A stretch of 13,835 nt of DNA from an uncultured Mucispirillum sp. (GTDB lineage: Bacteria > Chrysiogenota > Deferribacteres > Deferribacterales > Mucispirillaceae), in contig CALADT010000213.1 in NCBI GenBank assembly GCA_937890655.1, positions 1 to 13,835 of the forward strand, written 5' to 3'. Made by a program: the position numbers and the translations under genes. The notes beneath the pieces are model-generated. The model had not been told where the DNA came from. It saw nothing but the letters and a program-made list of their open reading frames with translations, and made no database searches. Positions 7,060 through 13,835 of the stretch are shown here, piece after piece. How positions within the stretch are numbered: position 1 is the stretch's first letter; each line of letters begins with the position of its first letter.

Positions 7060-8436
7060 TTACATGATTTCTATTTTTTGCCATTTTTTGTTTATAAATC
7101 TTCTTGTGGAAAGAAATGCTTGTAATAAAAATCCTATATTTAAAGCCCACCATATACCTGCTGCACCAAAACCTAAAGTTATACCTAATATATATGAAAG
7201 TGGTAGGCGTAAAACCCAAATATTAAGTATAGCATAACGCATGGTAGCTTTTGTATCTCCGGCACCATTTAATGCACCAGTCATGGCAAGGTTTAGTGCT
7301 ATAAAAGGCTCTGCTATCATACAAATATATAAATATTTTATTATTTCACCTACAACATTTTCATTAGGTTCTACTAACATAGCAATAGGTTTTGCAAAAA
7401 GAATAACAACTGCTATCATAATTGTAATAATAGCCATAGATATAAAAGCCGTTATAATACCGTTTTTATATGCTTCGTTATATTTTTTTTCACCCATTAA
7501 GTTACCAACAATAACAGCGTTTGCCATGTTAAAAGCAAAAGCAGGCATAAATATTGCACTTTCTATTCTAAGGCCTGTGGCATAAGCTGCCATAATTTCT
7601 GTGGAGTTATTAGGCAGCATACCAAGTATAGTATAAAGTGCCGTTCCACCTATTTGCCATGATAATGAAACAATTCCCCCAGGCCAGCCAATAGATATAA
7701 TTTGTTTTAATATATTTACTGCAAAAACATATGTTTTATTTATAATTTTATATATTATAACCATATTAATAAGTGAAGCAGCAGATAAGCTAACAGCTGT
7801 GGATATTGCAATAGATATATAACCTATATCTGTAAAATTATAAAAATAAAGTAGTAAACCAATATTTAATAGTGCTGCAAATACCATAACCCCCATAGTA
7901 ATAACTACTTTTTTACTAGACCTTAATACACCGTTCATATTAATTAATGTCATATGCAAAATAATACCTAGAAAATATATTTTAATAAGGGTTGAAACAT
8001 ATTCCTTTACTTGGTTTTCTGCTTTTAAAATATCTGCAATATTTGATGAAAAAGTAAGGCCTATTATGCCAATAACTACACCAAAAATAAAAGCTGAGAT
8101 AACTGATGTAAATACAGCAGAGCGAAAAAGTGATTTATCTTCTGCAGTATAAAGCCTTGAAAGCATAGATACAGCACCAATAGTTAAAGCATGGCCTGTC
8201 ATAATAAAAAGAGAATACACTTGAGTGGCTATACCTGTGGCAGCTTTTACTTCTGTGCCATAAAGCCCTGCAATATATATATCTGTCATACCAATACAAA
8301 ATTCAAATACCATCATAATCATAATAGGCCAGCTCATTTTCCAGCTGGATTTCATTAATGGTAACACATTTTGAACAGGTTTTATTATTTTTGTCTTAAC
8401 AAATGAATTATTTTCTTGTAACATAATATATCCCAT
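7060..8436 (-). CDS. MATE family multidrug/Na+ efflux transporter
   Basis: This 458-residue polytopic inner-membrane protein is of MATE length and has about 12 hydrophobic segments in two halves. Such proteins export cationic drugs or metabolites in exchange for Na+ or H+. Family features are MTDIYIAGLYG (50-60) at the first helix pair, a central cytoplasmic break near 230-250, GLRIESAIFMPAFAFNMANA (288-307) followed by GNLMGEKK, and ALNGAGDTKATM (388-399) in the second half. The substrate cannot be told from sequence. The annotated ATG at 8436 has no ribosome binding site. The fifth codon (ATG at 8424) has GGGA about 8 nt upstream and may be the true start, which would remove MGYI. It is divergent from the heme operon, with 208 nt between them. 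The DUF2156 gene follows it on the same strand. Confidence 0.88.
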   Translation of the reverse strand: MGYIMLQENNSFVKTKIIKPVQNVLPLMKSSWKMSWPIMIMMVFEFCIGMTDIYIAGLYGTEVKAATGIATQVYSLFIMTGHALTIGAVSMLSRLYTAEDKSLFRSAVFTSVISAFIFGVVIGIIGLTFSSNIADILKAENQVKEYVSTLIKIYFLGIILHMTLINMNGVLRSSKKVVITMGVMVFAALLNIGLLLYFYNFTDIGYISIAISTAVSLSAASLINMVIIYKIINKTYVFAVNILKQIISIGWPGGIVSLSWQIGGTALYTILGMLPNNSTEIMAAYATGLRIESAIFMPAFAFNMANAVIVGNLMGEKKYNEAYKNGIITAFISMAIITIMIAVVILFAKPIAMLVEPNENVVGEIIKYLYICMIAEPFIALNLAMTGALNGAGDTKATMRYAILNIWVLRLPLSYILGITLGFGAAGIWWALNIGFLLQAFLSTRRFINKKWQKIEIM

Positions 8437-8509
8437 AGCACATAATAAATTTATTGAAAAGATATTTTTATATATTTATAAACAATATAGTAAAATTAAT
8501 CTATTTTAT

Positions 8510-8538
8510 ATTATATAACTACTTGATAATTTAGTAAA
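8510..8538 (-). promoter_or_regulatory. Candidate sigma70 promoter for the MATE gene
   Basis: On the minus strand TTTACT (8538-8533) is 17 nt from a perfect TATAAT (8515-8510). The leader would be about 65-80 nt. Confidence 0.42.
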
Positions 8539-8583
8539 AATTGTCTATTATAATTTTTTTTAATATGGAGAAAATTTGAGTTA

Positions 8584-8612
8584 TTGAAAAAATATTCTTT
8601 TTTATATATATA
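8584..8612 (+). promoter_or_regulatory. Candidate promoter of the heme operon
   Basis: TTGAAA (8584-8589) and TATATA (8607-8612) are 17 nt apart. A perfect TATAAT at 8618-8623 is an alternative -10 but has no good -35 at the correct distance. GGGAGAG at 8631-8637 is a strong ribosome binding site for the first gene. Confidence 0.38.
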
Positions 8613-8644
8613 AATAGTATAATGTATAAAGGGAGAGAAAAGAA

Positions 8645-9436
8645 ATGATATCCTATATTGCTTTAATATTTTATATGCTGGCATTTGTGCATATTGCTTT
8701 GTTTTTATACTGGGGCAATAAAAATGTTCGCAAATTGTTTAATATTTTTATGGCCATAGGGCTTGTATTTAACCTTCATGATATAGTTATAAGGTTTTTA
8801 AATACAGGGGTAGCACCTACATCCACCCTTTATGATTTAATGGTTGTTTTAGCCTTTTCTTTTGGTATAACATACTTTATATTATATGCAAAATATAAAA
8901 GGCCGTTAATAGGGCTTTTTATATCTCCATTTATGGTAGCAACATTAATAACTGCTATATTTTACCCACCAACTATTGCCCCGTCATACCATGTGGTAGA
9001 TTCTATTTGGAGTATTGTTCATCTTCCATTTATGGTATTAGGCACAACCTTTTTAGTGGCAGCATTTGTAGCATCTATTATGTATCTTATACAAGAAGGC
9101 CAGCTAAAAAAGAAAAAATTTGGTTTTATATTTCAAAGGTTTCCGGCTCTTGATACAATAGGGGCAATAAATAATACATCATTATATATAGGCTATTATT
9201 TTTATACAGTAGGTGTAGCATTAGGTTTTGTATGGATGTTGCAAAATAATTTGGAAGAAATACTATCTTCTGCAAAAATAATATTTTCTATGCTAACATG
9301 GGTATTATATACTGCACTTATTATAGTGAAAAAAATTAAGCCATTAAGCCAAAAGCAAACAGCACAATGGACTATTATTGGGTTTATTTTAATAATAGTA
9401 ACATATTTTGGCGTTGCTAGTTTTATGTTGAGGTAA
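8645..9436 (+). CDS. hemX: CcsA/HemX-family membrane protein (cytochrome c assembly protein)
   Basis: This 263-residue integral membrane protein has about eight hydrophobic helices (near 5-22, 32-50, 62-82, 88-108, 122-148, 178-198, 208-228 and 240-260). It belongs to the cytochrome c assembly (PF01578) family. The conserved His in IWSIVHLPFM is H126. The C-terminal pattern SMLTWVLYTALI, then AQWTIIGFILIIVTYFGV (241-258), is typical of the family. I see no tryptophan-rich WWD heme-handling motif, which points to the HemX-like branch rather than a full cytochrome c synthase. HemX is linked in Bacillus to control of HemA level. It is the first gene of the operon: its TAA at 9434 is 6 nt before hemA, and hemA's ribosome binding site overlaps its end, indicating coupled translation. 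The gene name rests mainly on position; a CcsA/ResC-like role in cytochrome c maturation is the alternative. Confidence 0.75.
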   Translation: MISYIALIFYMLAFVHIALFLYWGNKNVRKLFNIFMAIGLVFNLHDIVIRFLNTGVAPTSTLYDLMVVLAFSFGITYFILYAKYKRPLIGLFISPFMVATLITAIFYPPTIAPSYHVVDSIWSIVHLPFMVLGTTFLVAAFVASIMYLIQEGQLKKKKFGFIFQRFPALDTIGAINNTSLYIGYYFYTVGVALGFVWMLQNNLEEILSSAKIIFSMLTWVLYTALIIVKKIKPLSQKQTAQWTIIGFILIIVTYFGVASFMLR

Positions 9437-9442
9437 TAAAAT

Positions 9443-10732
9443 ATGCTTGTTGTTCTAGGGTTAAACCATAATTCAGCGCCTGTTACTGTTAGGGAAAAAA
9501 TGGCTGTAAAAAAAGAAGATATGGAGCCAATATATAGAAGTTTTCTTAGTGAAAATAATGTGCAGGAAATGTTTTTGGTATCCACTTGTAATAGGGTAGA
9601 ATATTATTTTGTTATAAAAGATTATTTATGTGATAAATGTGATATTAATTCACCATTATGTGATAAATGTCAAATTTATTCCATGGTATCATCTAACTGT
9701 AATTTAAGTGTGGATGATTTAATGGAATATACTTATTTTGCTTCAGGCAGGCAGGCTGTAACACATCTTTTTGCTGTGGCTTCAGGGCTTGATAGTTTAG
9801 TATTAGGAGAGCCACAAATTTTTGGGCAGATAAAAGATTCCTTTGATATCTCAAAAGAATGCAAAGGTATGGGTGTATTTTTAAACAGGTTATTTGAATT
9901 TACCCTTAAAACTGCGAAAAAAGTTAGAACAGTAACAGGTATATCAGAAAACCCAGTTTCTGTAAGTTATGCTGCTGTGGAGCTTGCTAAAAAAATATTT
10001 TCTAACCTAAACGAAGTAAAAGCCATGATAATAGGGGCGGGGGAAATGTGCGAACTTGCTGCAAGGCATTTAGTTGGCTCAAATATTGGCTCTATTATGG
10101 TTACCAATAGAACCTTTGAAAAGGCAGTAAAATTAGCAGAAGAATTTAATGGTGATGCTGTTACTTTTGATAGGTTTGCTTTAAAACTCCATGAAGTAGA
10201 TATTATAATATCATCAACAGGTGCTGAAAATTATGTTGTTACTGTTGATATGATAAAAGAAGCTATGAAAAAACGGCCACAACGACCAATGTTTTTTATA
10301 GATATTGCAGTGCCACGAGATATAGACCCATTAGGAAGTAATATTGCAAATACATATATTTATGATATTGATGACTTAAAAAACGTGGTAGAAGCCAATA
10401 AAAAAGAAAGGGAAAAAGAAGCAAAAAAAGCATGGGATATCGTAAATAATGCTGCATTTTCTTTTGATGAACAAATGGAGTCTTTAAAAATCACGCCTGT
10501 TATTAAAACTATGCGTAACTATTTTGAAGATAAAAGAAATGAAGAACTACAAAAATATTGCGAAAAATTTAAAATAACTGATGAAAAAGAAATAGAACAC
10601 TTAAATTACTTATTAACAGCAACTTTAAATAAAATACTCCATAAACCGTTTATGAATTTAAAAGACCATGCAACAGATAAAGGTAAATATTCTATTGCTG
10701 AAGTTATGGAAATGATATTTAATAATAAATAA
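9443..10732 (+). CDS. hemA: Glutamyl-tRNA reductase with an unusual Cys-rich segment
   Basis: It reduces glutamyl-tRNA(Glu) with NADPH to glutamate-1-semialdehyde, the first committed step of C5-pathway tetrapyrrole synthesis. The 429 residues show the three expected domains. The N-terminal catalytic domain has LGLNHNSAPVTVRE and STCNRVE (47-53, nucleophile C49), with the family stretch HLFAVASGLDSLVLGEPQI at 108-126. The NADPH-binding domain has MIIGAGEMCELAARHL (195-210), TNRT (221-224) and FIDIAVPRDIDP (285-296). A C-terminal helical dimerisation domain follows. Between the catalytic strand and the YTYFASGRQAV segment lies a Cys-rich stretch, CDKC at 63-66 and again at 73-76, plus C86. Comparison with E. 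coli HemA from memory suggests it is about 9 residues longer there. The start is ATG at 9443 with GAGGT 9 nt upstream, overlapping the end of hemX. Confidence 0.95.
   Translation: MLVVLGLNHNSAPVTVREKMAVKKEDMEPIYRSFLSENNVQEMFLVSTCNRVEYYFVIKDYLCDKCDINSPLCDKCQIYSMVSSNCNLSVDDLMEYTYFASGRQAVTHLFAVASGLDSLVLGEPQIFGQIKDSFDISKECKGMGVFLNRLFEFTLKTAKKVRTVTGISENPVSVSYAAVELAKKIFSNLNEVKAMIIGAGEMCELAARHLVGSNIGSIMVTNRTFEKAVKLAEEFNGDAVTFDRFALKLHEVDIIISSTGAENYVVTVDMIKEAMKKRPQRPMFFIDIAVPRDIDPLGSNIANTYIYDIDDLKNVVEANKKEREKEAKKAWDIVNNAAFSFDEQMESLKITPVIKTMRNYFEDKRNEELQKYCEKFKITDEKEIEHLNYLLTATLNKILHKPFMNLKDHATDKGKYSIAEVMEMIFNNK
9626..9685 (+). repeat. Two-copy 30-bp tandem repeat inside hemA encoding paired CDKC motifs
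   Basis: The 15-mer TTATGTGATAAATGT occurs exactly at 9626-9640 and 9656-9670, a period of 30 bp or 10 codons. The remaining half of each unit is diverged but partly alignable. In protein the units begin LCDKC at residues 62 and 72. In-frame tandem duplication is the simplest explanation. Confidence 0.8.
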
Positions 10733-10749
10733 AATATATGGTGAAATAA

Positions 10750-11673
10750 ATGAATAAAGAAATAGTTATAGCAACACGAGGTTCAAAACTTGCATTATGG
10801 CAGGCAGAATATATCAAAAGTGAAATAGAAAAACACCATAAAAATATAGTATGCAGGCTTGAAATTATTAAAACAACAGGGGATAAAATTCTTGATGTTC
10901 CACTTGCAAAAATAGGTGGGAAAGGGCTTTTTGTAAAAGAAATAGAAACAGCACTTATGGAAAAAAAGGCAGATTTAGCAGTGCATAGTATGAAAGATGT
11001 GCCTATGGAATTACCAAAGGGGCTTGAGCTAATCCCTAGCCCTATTGCAGAAAAACCAAACGATGCTTTTTTATCCATTAGGTATAACAGCATAGCAGAA
11101 CTACCAATAGGTGCAAAGGTTGGCACTTCATCATTAAGAAGAAAATTACAGCTTTTAGAATTAAGGCCTGATTTAGAAGTGGTAGATTTACGTGGTAATG
11201 TGCAAACTCGTATGCAGAAATTAGTAGACGGTATTTATGATGGTATTATACTTGCATATGCTGGGCTTATTAGGTTAGAATTAACTGATAATATTAAAGA
11301 AATCATTAGTGTGGATAAAATGCTTCCTGCATCTTGTCAAGGTATATTAGGCCTTGAAGTTAGAAGTGATGATAATGAGATAAAAGAACTTTTATCATTT
11401 TTAGGCCATAAGGATAGCTATACACGTGCCTTATGTGAAAGGGCGTTTTTAAGAAAATTACAAGGTGGCTGCCAAATCCCTATTGGTTGTCATTCTGTTT
11501 TAGATAATGAAAATATTAAAGTAAAAGGCTTAATTTATAACTTAGACGGTAGTAAAAAAATAGAAAAAGAAATAGTATATGATATAAATAAACCGGAAGA
11601 AGCAGGTATAAAACTTGCAGAAAGTGTGCTTATTTCTGGTGGCGATAAAATACTTGAGGAAATTTATAAATAG
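10750..11673 (+). CDS. hemC: Porphobilinogen deaminase (hydroxymethylbilane synthase)
   Basis: It joins four porphobilinogens head to tail into hydroxymethylbilane, in the cytoplasm. The 307-residue length is standard. Seen motifs are the N-terminal ATRGSKLALWQA (8-19), GGKGLFVKEIE (56-66), HSMKDVP (79-85) with catalytic D83, VGTSSLRR (124-131) and DLRGNVQTR (146-154). The dipyrromethane-cofactor cysteine is C241 in LQGGCQIPIG (237-246). All key residues are present, so it should be active. ATG at 10750 is preceded by GGTGA at 10740-10744. It begins 17 nt after hemA, and its product is handed to HemD, encoded 3 nt downstream. Confidence 0.95.
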   Translation: MNKEIVIATRGSKLALWQAEYIKSEIEKHHKNIVCRLEIIKTTGDKILDVPLAKIGGKGLFVKEIETALMEKKADLAVHSMKDVPMELPKGLELIPSPIAEKPNDAFLSIRYNSIAELPIGAKVGTSSLRRKLQLLELRPDLEVVDLRGNVQTRMQKLVDGIYDGIILAYAGLIRLELTDNIKEIISVDKMLPASCQGILGLEVRSDDNEIKELLSFLGHKDSYTRALCERAFLRKLQGGCQIPIGCHSVLDNENIKVKGLIYNLDGSKKIEKEIVYDINKPEEAGIKLAESVLISGGDKILEEIYK

Positions 11674-11676
11674 CAG

Positions 11677-12381
11677 ATGAAAATTTTTGATAATGCAAAA
11701 CGTGTATTAATCACAAGACAGTTTGAGCAGTCGGGTTCATTTGTAAACAGCTTATCATCAAAAGGGTATTTTCCATTTTTACTTCCAATGATAGAAACAG
11801 TGCAACTATGTCCTAATATAGAGGAAGGTGAATACGAAATAATATTTTTTACAAGTGCAAACGCAGTAAAATATTTTGCACCTTATCACCATAATATACA
11901 CGGTAAAGCATATATTGCATTAGGGGAAAAAACGGCACATGCTATGGATATTTTTTTGGGAGTATCAAGCCATATAACACCTACTGTTTATAATTTAGAA
12001 AGTGCTATGGATATAATAAAATCTATTACATTAAACGGTGCAAGAATATTATCCCCTGGAGCTGAAAAAAGAATGACATTACCACAAGATGAGCTTGAAA
12101 GTATGGGGGCAGAACTGATTACTCCTGCAGTATATGAAACAACATTTGCTATTTATCCTGATGGTTATGTGGATAGTTTTATTACAGAAAATAAAATAGA
12201 TACAGTAACATTTTGTTCTCCAAGTGCTGTAAAATCATTTATAAAACAGTTTAATGGAGATAAATCATTATTAGATATAGTAAGCATAGGCACTACAACA
12301 GCAGAATATCTTGAAAGTATAGGGTTAAAATCAAGGTATCCTGATAAATTTACAGTAGAATCTATGGTAGAAATAATATAA
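11677..12381 (+). CDS. hemD: Uroporphyrinogen-III synthase
   Basis: It cyclises hydroxymethylbilane to uroporphyrinogen III with inversion of ring D. The family is poorly conserved, and this 234-residue protein is recognised by pattern plus position. It has FTSANAVKYF (58-67), ALGEKTA (81-87), an SPGAEKR hinge (126-132), VYETT (152-156), FCSPSAVKSF (179-188) and SIGTTTAEYLESIGL (203-217), ending FTVESMVEII. These are the paired Rossmann-like strands and the SP/SxxA-V-F signatures of HemD. The start ATG is only 3 nt after the hemC TAG. It has no ribosome binding site at the usual distance (GAGGA is about 16 nt away, inside hemC), so translational coupling to hemC is likely. It is a stand-alone HemD, not fused to a CobA methyltransferase. 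Confidence 0.9.
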   Translation: MKIFDNAKRVLITRQFEQSGSFVNSLSSKGYFPFLLPMIETVQLCPNIEEGEYEIIFFTSANAVKYFAPYHHNIHGKAYIALGEKTAHAMDIFLGVSSHITPTVYNLESAMDIIKSITLNGARILSPGAEKRMTLPQDELESMGAELITPAVYETTFAIYPDGYVDSFITENKIDTVTFCSPSAVKSFIKQFNGDKSLLDIVSIGTTTAEYLESIGLKSRYPDKFTVESMVEII

Positions 12382-12397
12382 TTTAAGAGGTGAATAA

Positions 12398-13366
12398 ATG
12401 TTCCCAATAACACGTTCAAGAAGATTAAGGTCAAGTAAAAAAATAAGAAGTATGGTAAGAGAAACATCTCTTTCTGTAAACGATTTTATATATCCACTTT
12501 TTGTATGCACAGGTAAAGGCGTTCGTAACGAAGTTCCATCTATGCCTGGAATTTATAATTTAAGTGTAGATGAAGTTGTAAAAGAAGCAAAAGAAGTTGA
12601 AAGTTTAGGTATTAAGTCTGTTATTTTATTTGGCATACCAGACCATAAAGATGAAGAGGCAAGTGGTGCATATGGTAGTGATGGTATTATTCAAACAGCT
12701 ATAAAAGCTATAAAAGATTATACAGATTTATATGTAATAACAGATGTATGTATGTGCGAATATACAAGTCATGGCCATTGTGGTAGAATAATAAATGGTG
12801 ATGTGGATAACGATTCTACACTTGATATGTTATGCCGTGAAGCACTTTCCCATGCAGAAGCAGGGGCAGATATGGTAGCACCAAGTGATATGATGGACGG
12901 TAGAGTGGGTGCCATAAGAGGTATTTTAGATGATAACGGTTTTGAAAACATACCAATAATGAGTTATGCTGTTAAATACGCATCTGGTTATTATGGCCCA
13001 TTTAGAGATGCAGCAGACTCTACACCTGCATTTGGTAGCAGAAAAACATACCAAATGGACCCAGCAAACAGAAGAGAAGCATTAAAAGAAGCATTTCAAG
13101 ACATAGAAGAAGGGGCAGATATTATTATGGTAAAACCAGCACTAGCTTATCTTGATATTATAAGAGATGTAAAAGATAGTTGTGTTATCCCTGTGGCATC
13201 ATATAATGTATCTGGGGAATATTCTATGATAAAAGCAGCAGCACAAAACGGCTGGATAGATGAAGAAAAAGTAATGATGGAAACACTACTTTCAATGAAA
13301 AGAGCAGGTAGTGATTTGATAATTACGTATTTTGCTAAAGAGGCTGCTAGGTTATTAAACAAATAG
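12398..13366 (+). CDS. hemB: Delta-aminolevulinic acid dehydratase (porphobilinogen synthase), zinc type
   Basis: It condenses two 5-aminolevulinates to porphobilinogen as an octamer in the cytoplasm. The 322-residue sequence is collinear with the family. It has the N-terminal RSRRLRSS arm, IYPLFV (31-36) and the zinc-site TDVCMCEYTSHGHCG (115-129; C118, C120, C128), marking the Zn-dependent form rather than the Asp-rich Mg form. It also has MVAPSDMMDGRVGAIR (159-174), SYAVKYASGYYGPFRDAA (189-206; Schiff-base K193) and IIMVKPALAYLD (242-253; Schiff-base K246). All catalytic residues are present. The start is ATG at 12398 with a good AAGAGGTG at 12385-12392. It is the last heme gene in the window and lies 16 nt after hemD. 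No classical terminator abuts the stop; the hairpin at 13510-13538 is the first strong one. Confidence 0.96.
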   Translation: MFPITRSRRLRSSKKIRSMVRETSLSVNDFIYPLFVCTGKGVRNEVPSMPGIYNLSVDEVVKEAKEVESLGIKSVILFGIPDHKDEEASGAYGSDGIIQTAIKAIKDYTDLYVITDVCMCEYTSHGHCGRIINGDVDNDSTLDMLCREALSHAEAGADMVAPSDMMDGRVGAIRGILDDNGFENIPIMSYAVKYASGYYGPFRDAADSTPAFGSRKTYQMDPANRREALKEAFQDIEEGADIIMVKPALAYLDIIRDVKDSCVIPVASYNVSGEYSMIKAAAQNGWIDEEKVMMETLLSMKRAGSDLIITYFAKEAARLLNK

Positions 13367-13368
13367 TT

Positions 13369-13489
13369 ACGGGTAAATCTTTTTAGTCTACTCTGCGTTG
13401 GTTTAAAATTTTATTCAGTCATTTACTAACTTGTAAACTCCTATCATAAAATTTTAAATCCGTCTTTATTAGCCAAAAAACTTATACCC
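13369..13489. repeat. Structured intergenic repeat, copy A
   Basis: This is a 120-bp noncoding element directly after hemB. TTTAAAATTTTA (13402-13413) pairs perfectly with TAAAATTTTAAA (13447-13458). The enclosed 33 nt contain a second small stem, TTTAC (13422-13426) with GTAAA (13433-13437). GGGTA (13371-13375) and TACCC (13485-13489) can close the ends. It shares CTGCGTTG, CAGTCATTTA and TAAACTC, in the same order and spacing, with copy B. No reading frame fits it. It resembles intergenic hairpin repeats seen in many AT-rich genomes, but I cannot name a family. Confidence 0.65.
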
Positions 13490-13509
13490 TTACTACGGGT
13501 AAATAATAT

Positions 13510-13538
13510 ATAGAAAGGGGATATCATCCCCTTTCTAT
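13510..13538. terminator. Strong hairpin, probable terminator downstream of the heme operon
   Basis: ATAGAAAGGGGA (13510-13521) pairs perfectly with TCCCCTTTCTAT (13527-13538) around a 5-nt loop, a 12-bp stem with four central G-C pairs. The plus-strand tail is only pyrimidine-rich (CTTTCCCTT), not a U run. The minus-strand tail is AT-rich. It is the most stable hairpin downstream of hemB and probably ends that operon, alone or with factor help. Confidence 0.6.
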
Positions 13539-13572
13539 CTTTCCCTTAACGCAAAAATATTTTATTAACCAC

Positions 13573-13700
13573 ACGGTTAAATCTATTAGCCCACTACTGC
13601 GTTGTTTTAAGTATGTGGCTCAGCAGTCATTTATTAACTATAAACTCTTTTCGCCACAACTCAAAGCCGCCTTGCATTGAACTAATATCTTTTAGCCTTA
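13573..13700. repeat. Structured intergenic repeat, copy B
   Basis: This is a diverged second copy 204-208 bp after copy A. It keeps ACGG-TAAATCT (from 13573), CTGCGTTG (13597-13604), CAGTCATTTA (13624-13633), TAAACTC (13641-13647) and a final TTAG/CTTA region. Its outer stem differs in sequence from copy A: TGTGGC (13614-13619) pairs with GCCACA (13653-13658) and extends outward with one bulge and one mismatch. Its inner stem is TTTAT/ATAAA (13630-13634, 13640-13644). A separate palindrome, TTAACC and GGTTAA (13565-13570, 13575-13580), overlaps its left end. From 13701 to 13806 I see only AT-rich sequence, with a fragment (13719-13738) resembling the right end of copy A. Confidence 0.6.
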
Positions 13701-13806
13701 TGATATGTATTTATCTTGATTAGTCAAAAAATTTTATAAAATAATTAAGTATAGTATTATTTACTAATCTATCTTAATTAATCTTACTAAACTATCCATA
13801 CATTAC

Positions 13807-13835
13807 TGTCTACTCTGAACGAATGTGAAGAGTCT
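13807..13835. repeat. Repeat-like motif at the window edge (CTGAACGAA...GAAGAGTCT type)
   Basis: The last 29 bases contain ACTCT (13812-13816) and AGAGT (13829-13833) flanking CTGAACGAATGTGAAG. From memory this closely resembles a short noncoding repeat widespread in bacterial genomes (TGTCATTCTGAACGAAG followed by TGAAGAATCT). The match is by recollection only, and the element may continue past the window. Confidence 0.4.

Noticed and set aside
7022..7237. Plus-strand small frame overlapping the end of the MATE gene
   Set aside because: It is mostly antisense to the MATE C-terminus and lacks a ribosome binding site.
8437..8644. Riboswitch or heme-responsive leader before the heme operon
   Set aside because: The region is very AT-rich with no convincing stems or known riboswitch consensus; only promoter-like boxes are seen.
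9202..9585. Minus-strand frame across the hemX/hemA junction
   Set aside because: It overlaps conserved hemX C-terminal and hemA N-terminal coding sequence and has no family features.
10719..11126. Minus-strand 135-codon frame within hemC
   Set aside because: It is a shadow of the strongly conserved hemC coding strand.
13369..13700. CRISPR array
   Set aside because: There are only two copies, about 205 bp apart, strongly diverged and each over 100 bp; there are no short identical repeats with unique spacers and no cas genes.
13761..13797. Near-identical TTACTAATCTATC and TTACTAAACTATCC
   Set aside because: Only a short two-copy similarity in AT-rich DNA; it cannot be told from chance.
13367..13835. 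tRNA or small protein gene in the post-hemB region
   Set aside because: No cloverleaf with GTTCRA-type T-loop and matching acceptor stem, and no frame with a start, ribosome binding site and useful length.

Overview
The window is 13.8 kb of strongly AT-rich bacterial DNA with short intergenic gaps. It carries core and housekeeping functions: heme/siroheme precursor synthesis from glutamyl-tRNA (C5 pathway), lysine/diaminopimelate metabolism, an HD-GYP signalling protein, a Na+/phosphate cotransporter-family protein and a MATE exporter. The mixture (Na/Pi-PhoU protein, DUF3391-type HD-GYP, hemX-hemA-hemC-hemD-hemB) and the low GC suggest an anaerobic or microaerophilic host-associated bacterium. 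A low-GC member of Deferribacterota such as Mucispirillum is my best guess, but this is inference and an AT-rich relative cannot be excluded.

Layout. 1-735 (minus, cut by the window edge): N-terminal part of a protein resembling those carrying an N-terminal profilin-like domain before a formylglycine-generating-enzyme-type domain. 881-1468 (plus): a lone short ABC ATPase of ECF/CbiO character. 1475-4396 (minus): a two-gene operon, Na/Pi cotransporter then HD-GYP protein, with a recognisable promoter. 4502-4723 (minus): a VOC/glyoxalase-fold gene that appears to have lost its middle. 4816-6057 (plus): lysA, ending at a bidirectional terminator shared with a convergent DUF2156 acyltransferase-like gene (6117-6980, minus). 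7060-8436 (minus): a MATE transporter. 8645-13366 (plus): the heme operon hemX/ccsA-hemA-hemC-hemD-hemB with gaps of 3-17 nt. 13367-13835: no gene, but two diverged copies of a structured intergenic repeat, a strong hairpin between them, and a third repeat-like motif at the edge.

The heme genes form a coherent unit. HemA makes glutamate-1-semialdehyde from Glu-tRNA, HemB condenses two aminolevulinates to porphobilinogen, HemC polymerises four of these and HemD closes uroporphyrinogen III. HemX/CcsA is the membrane protein usually found beside hemA. hemL is not in the window.

I see no defence system, CRISPR array, prophage or complete insertion sequence. The most unusual items are a Cys-rich tandem duplication inside the catalytic domain of HemA, the paired structured repeats after hemB with compensatory stem changes, the internally shortened VOC gene, and an HD-GYP domain whose last metal-ligand motif is altered.
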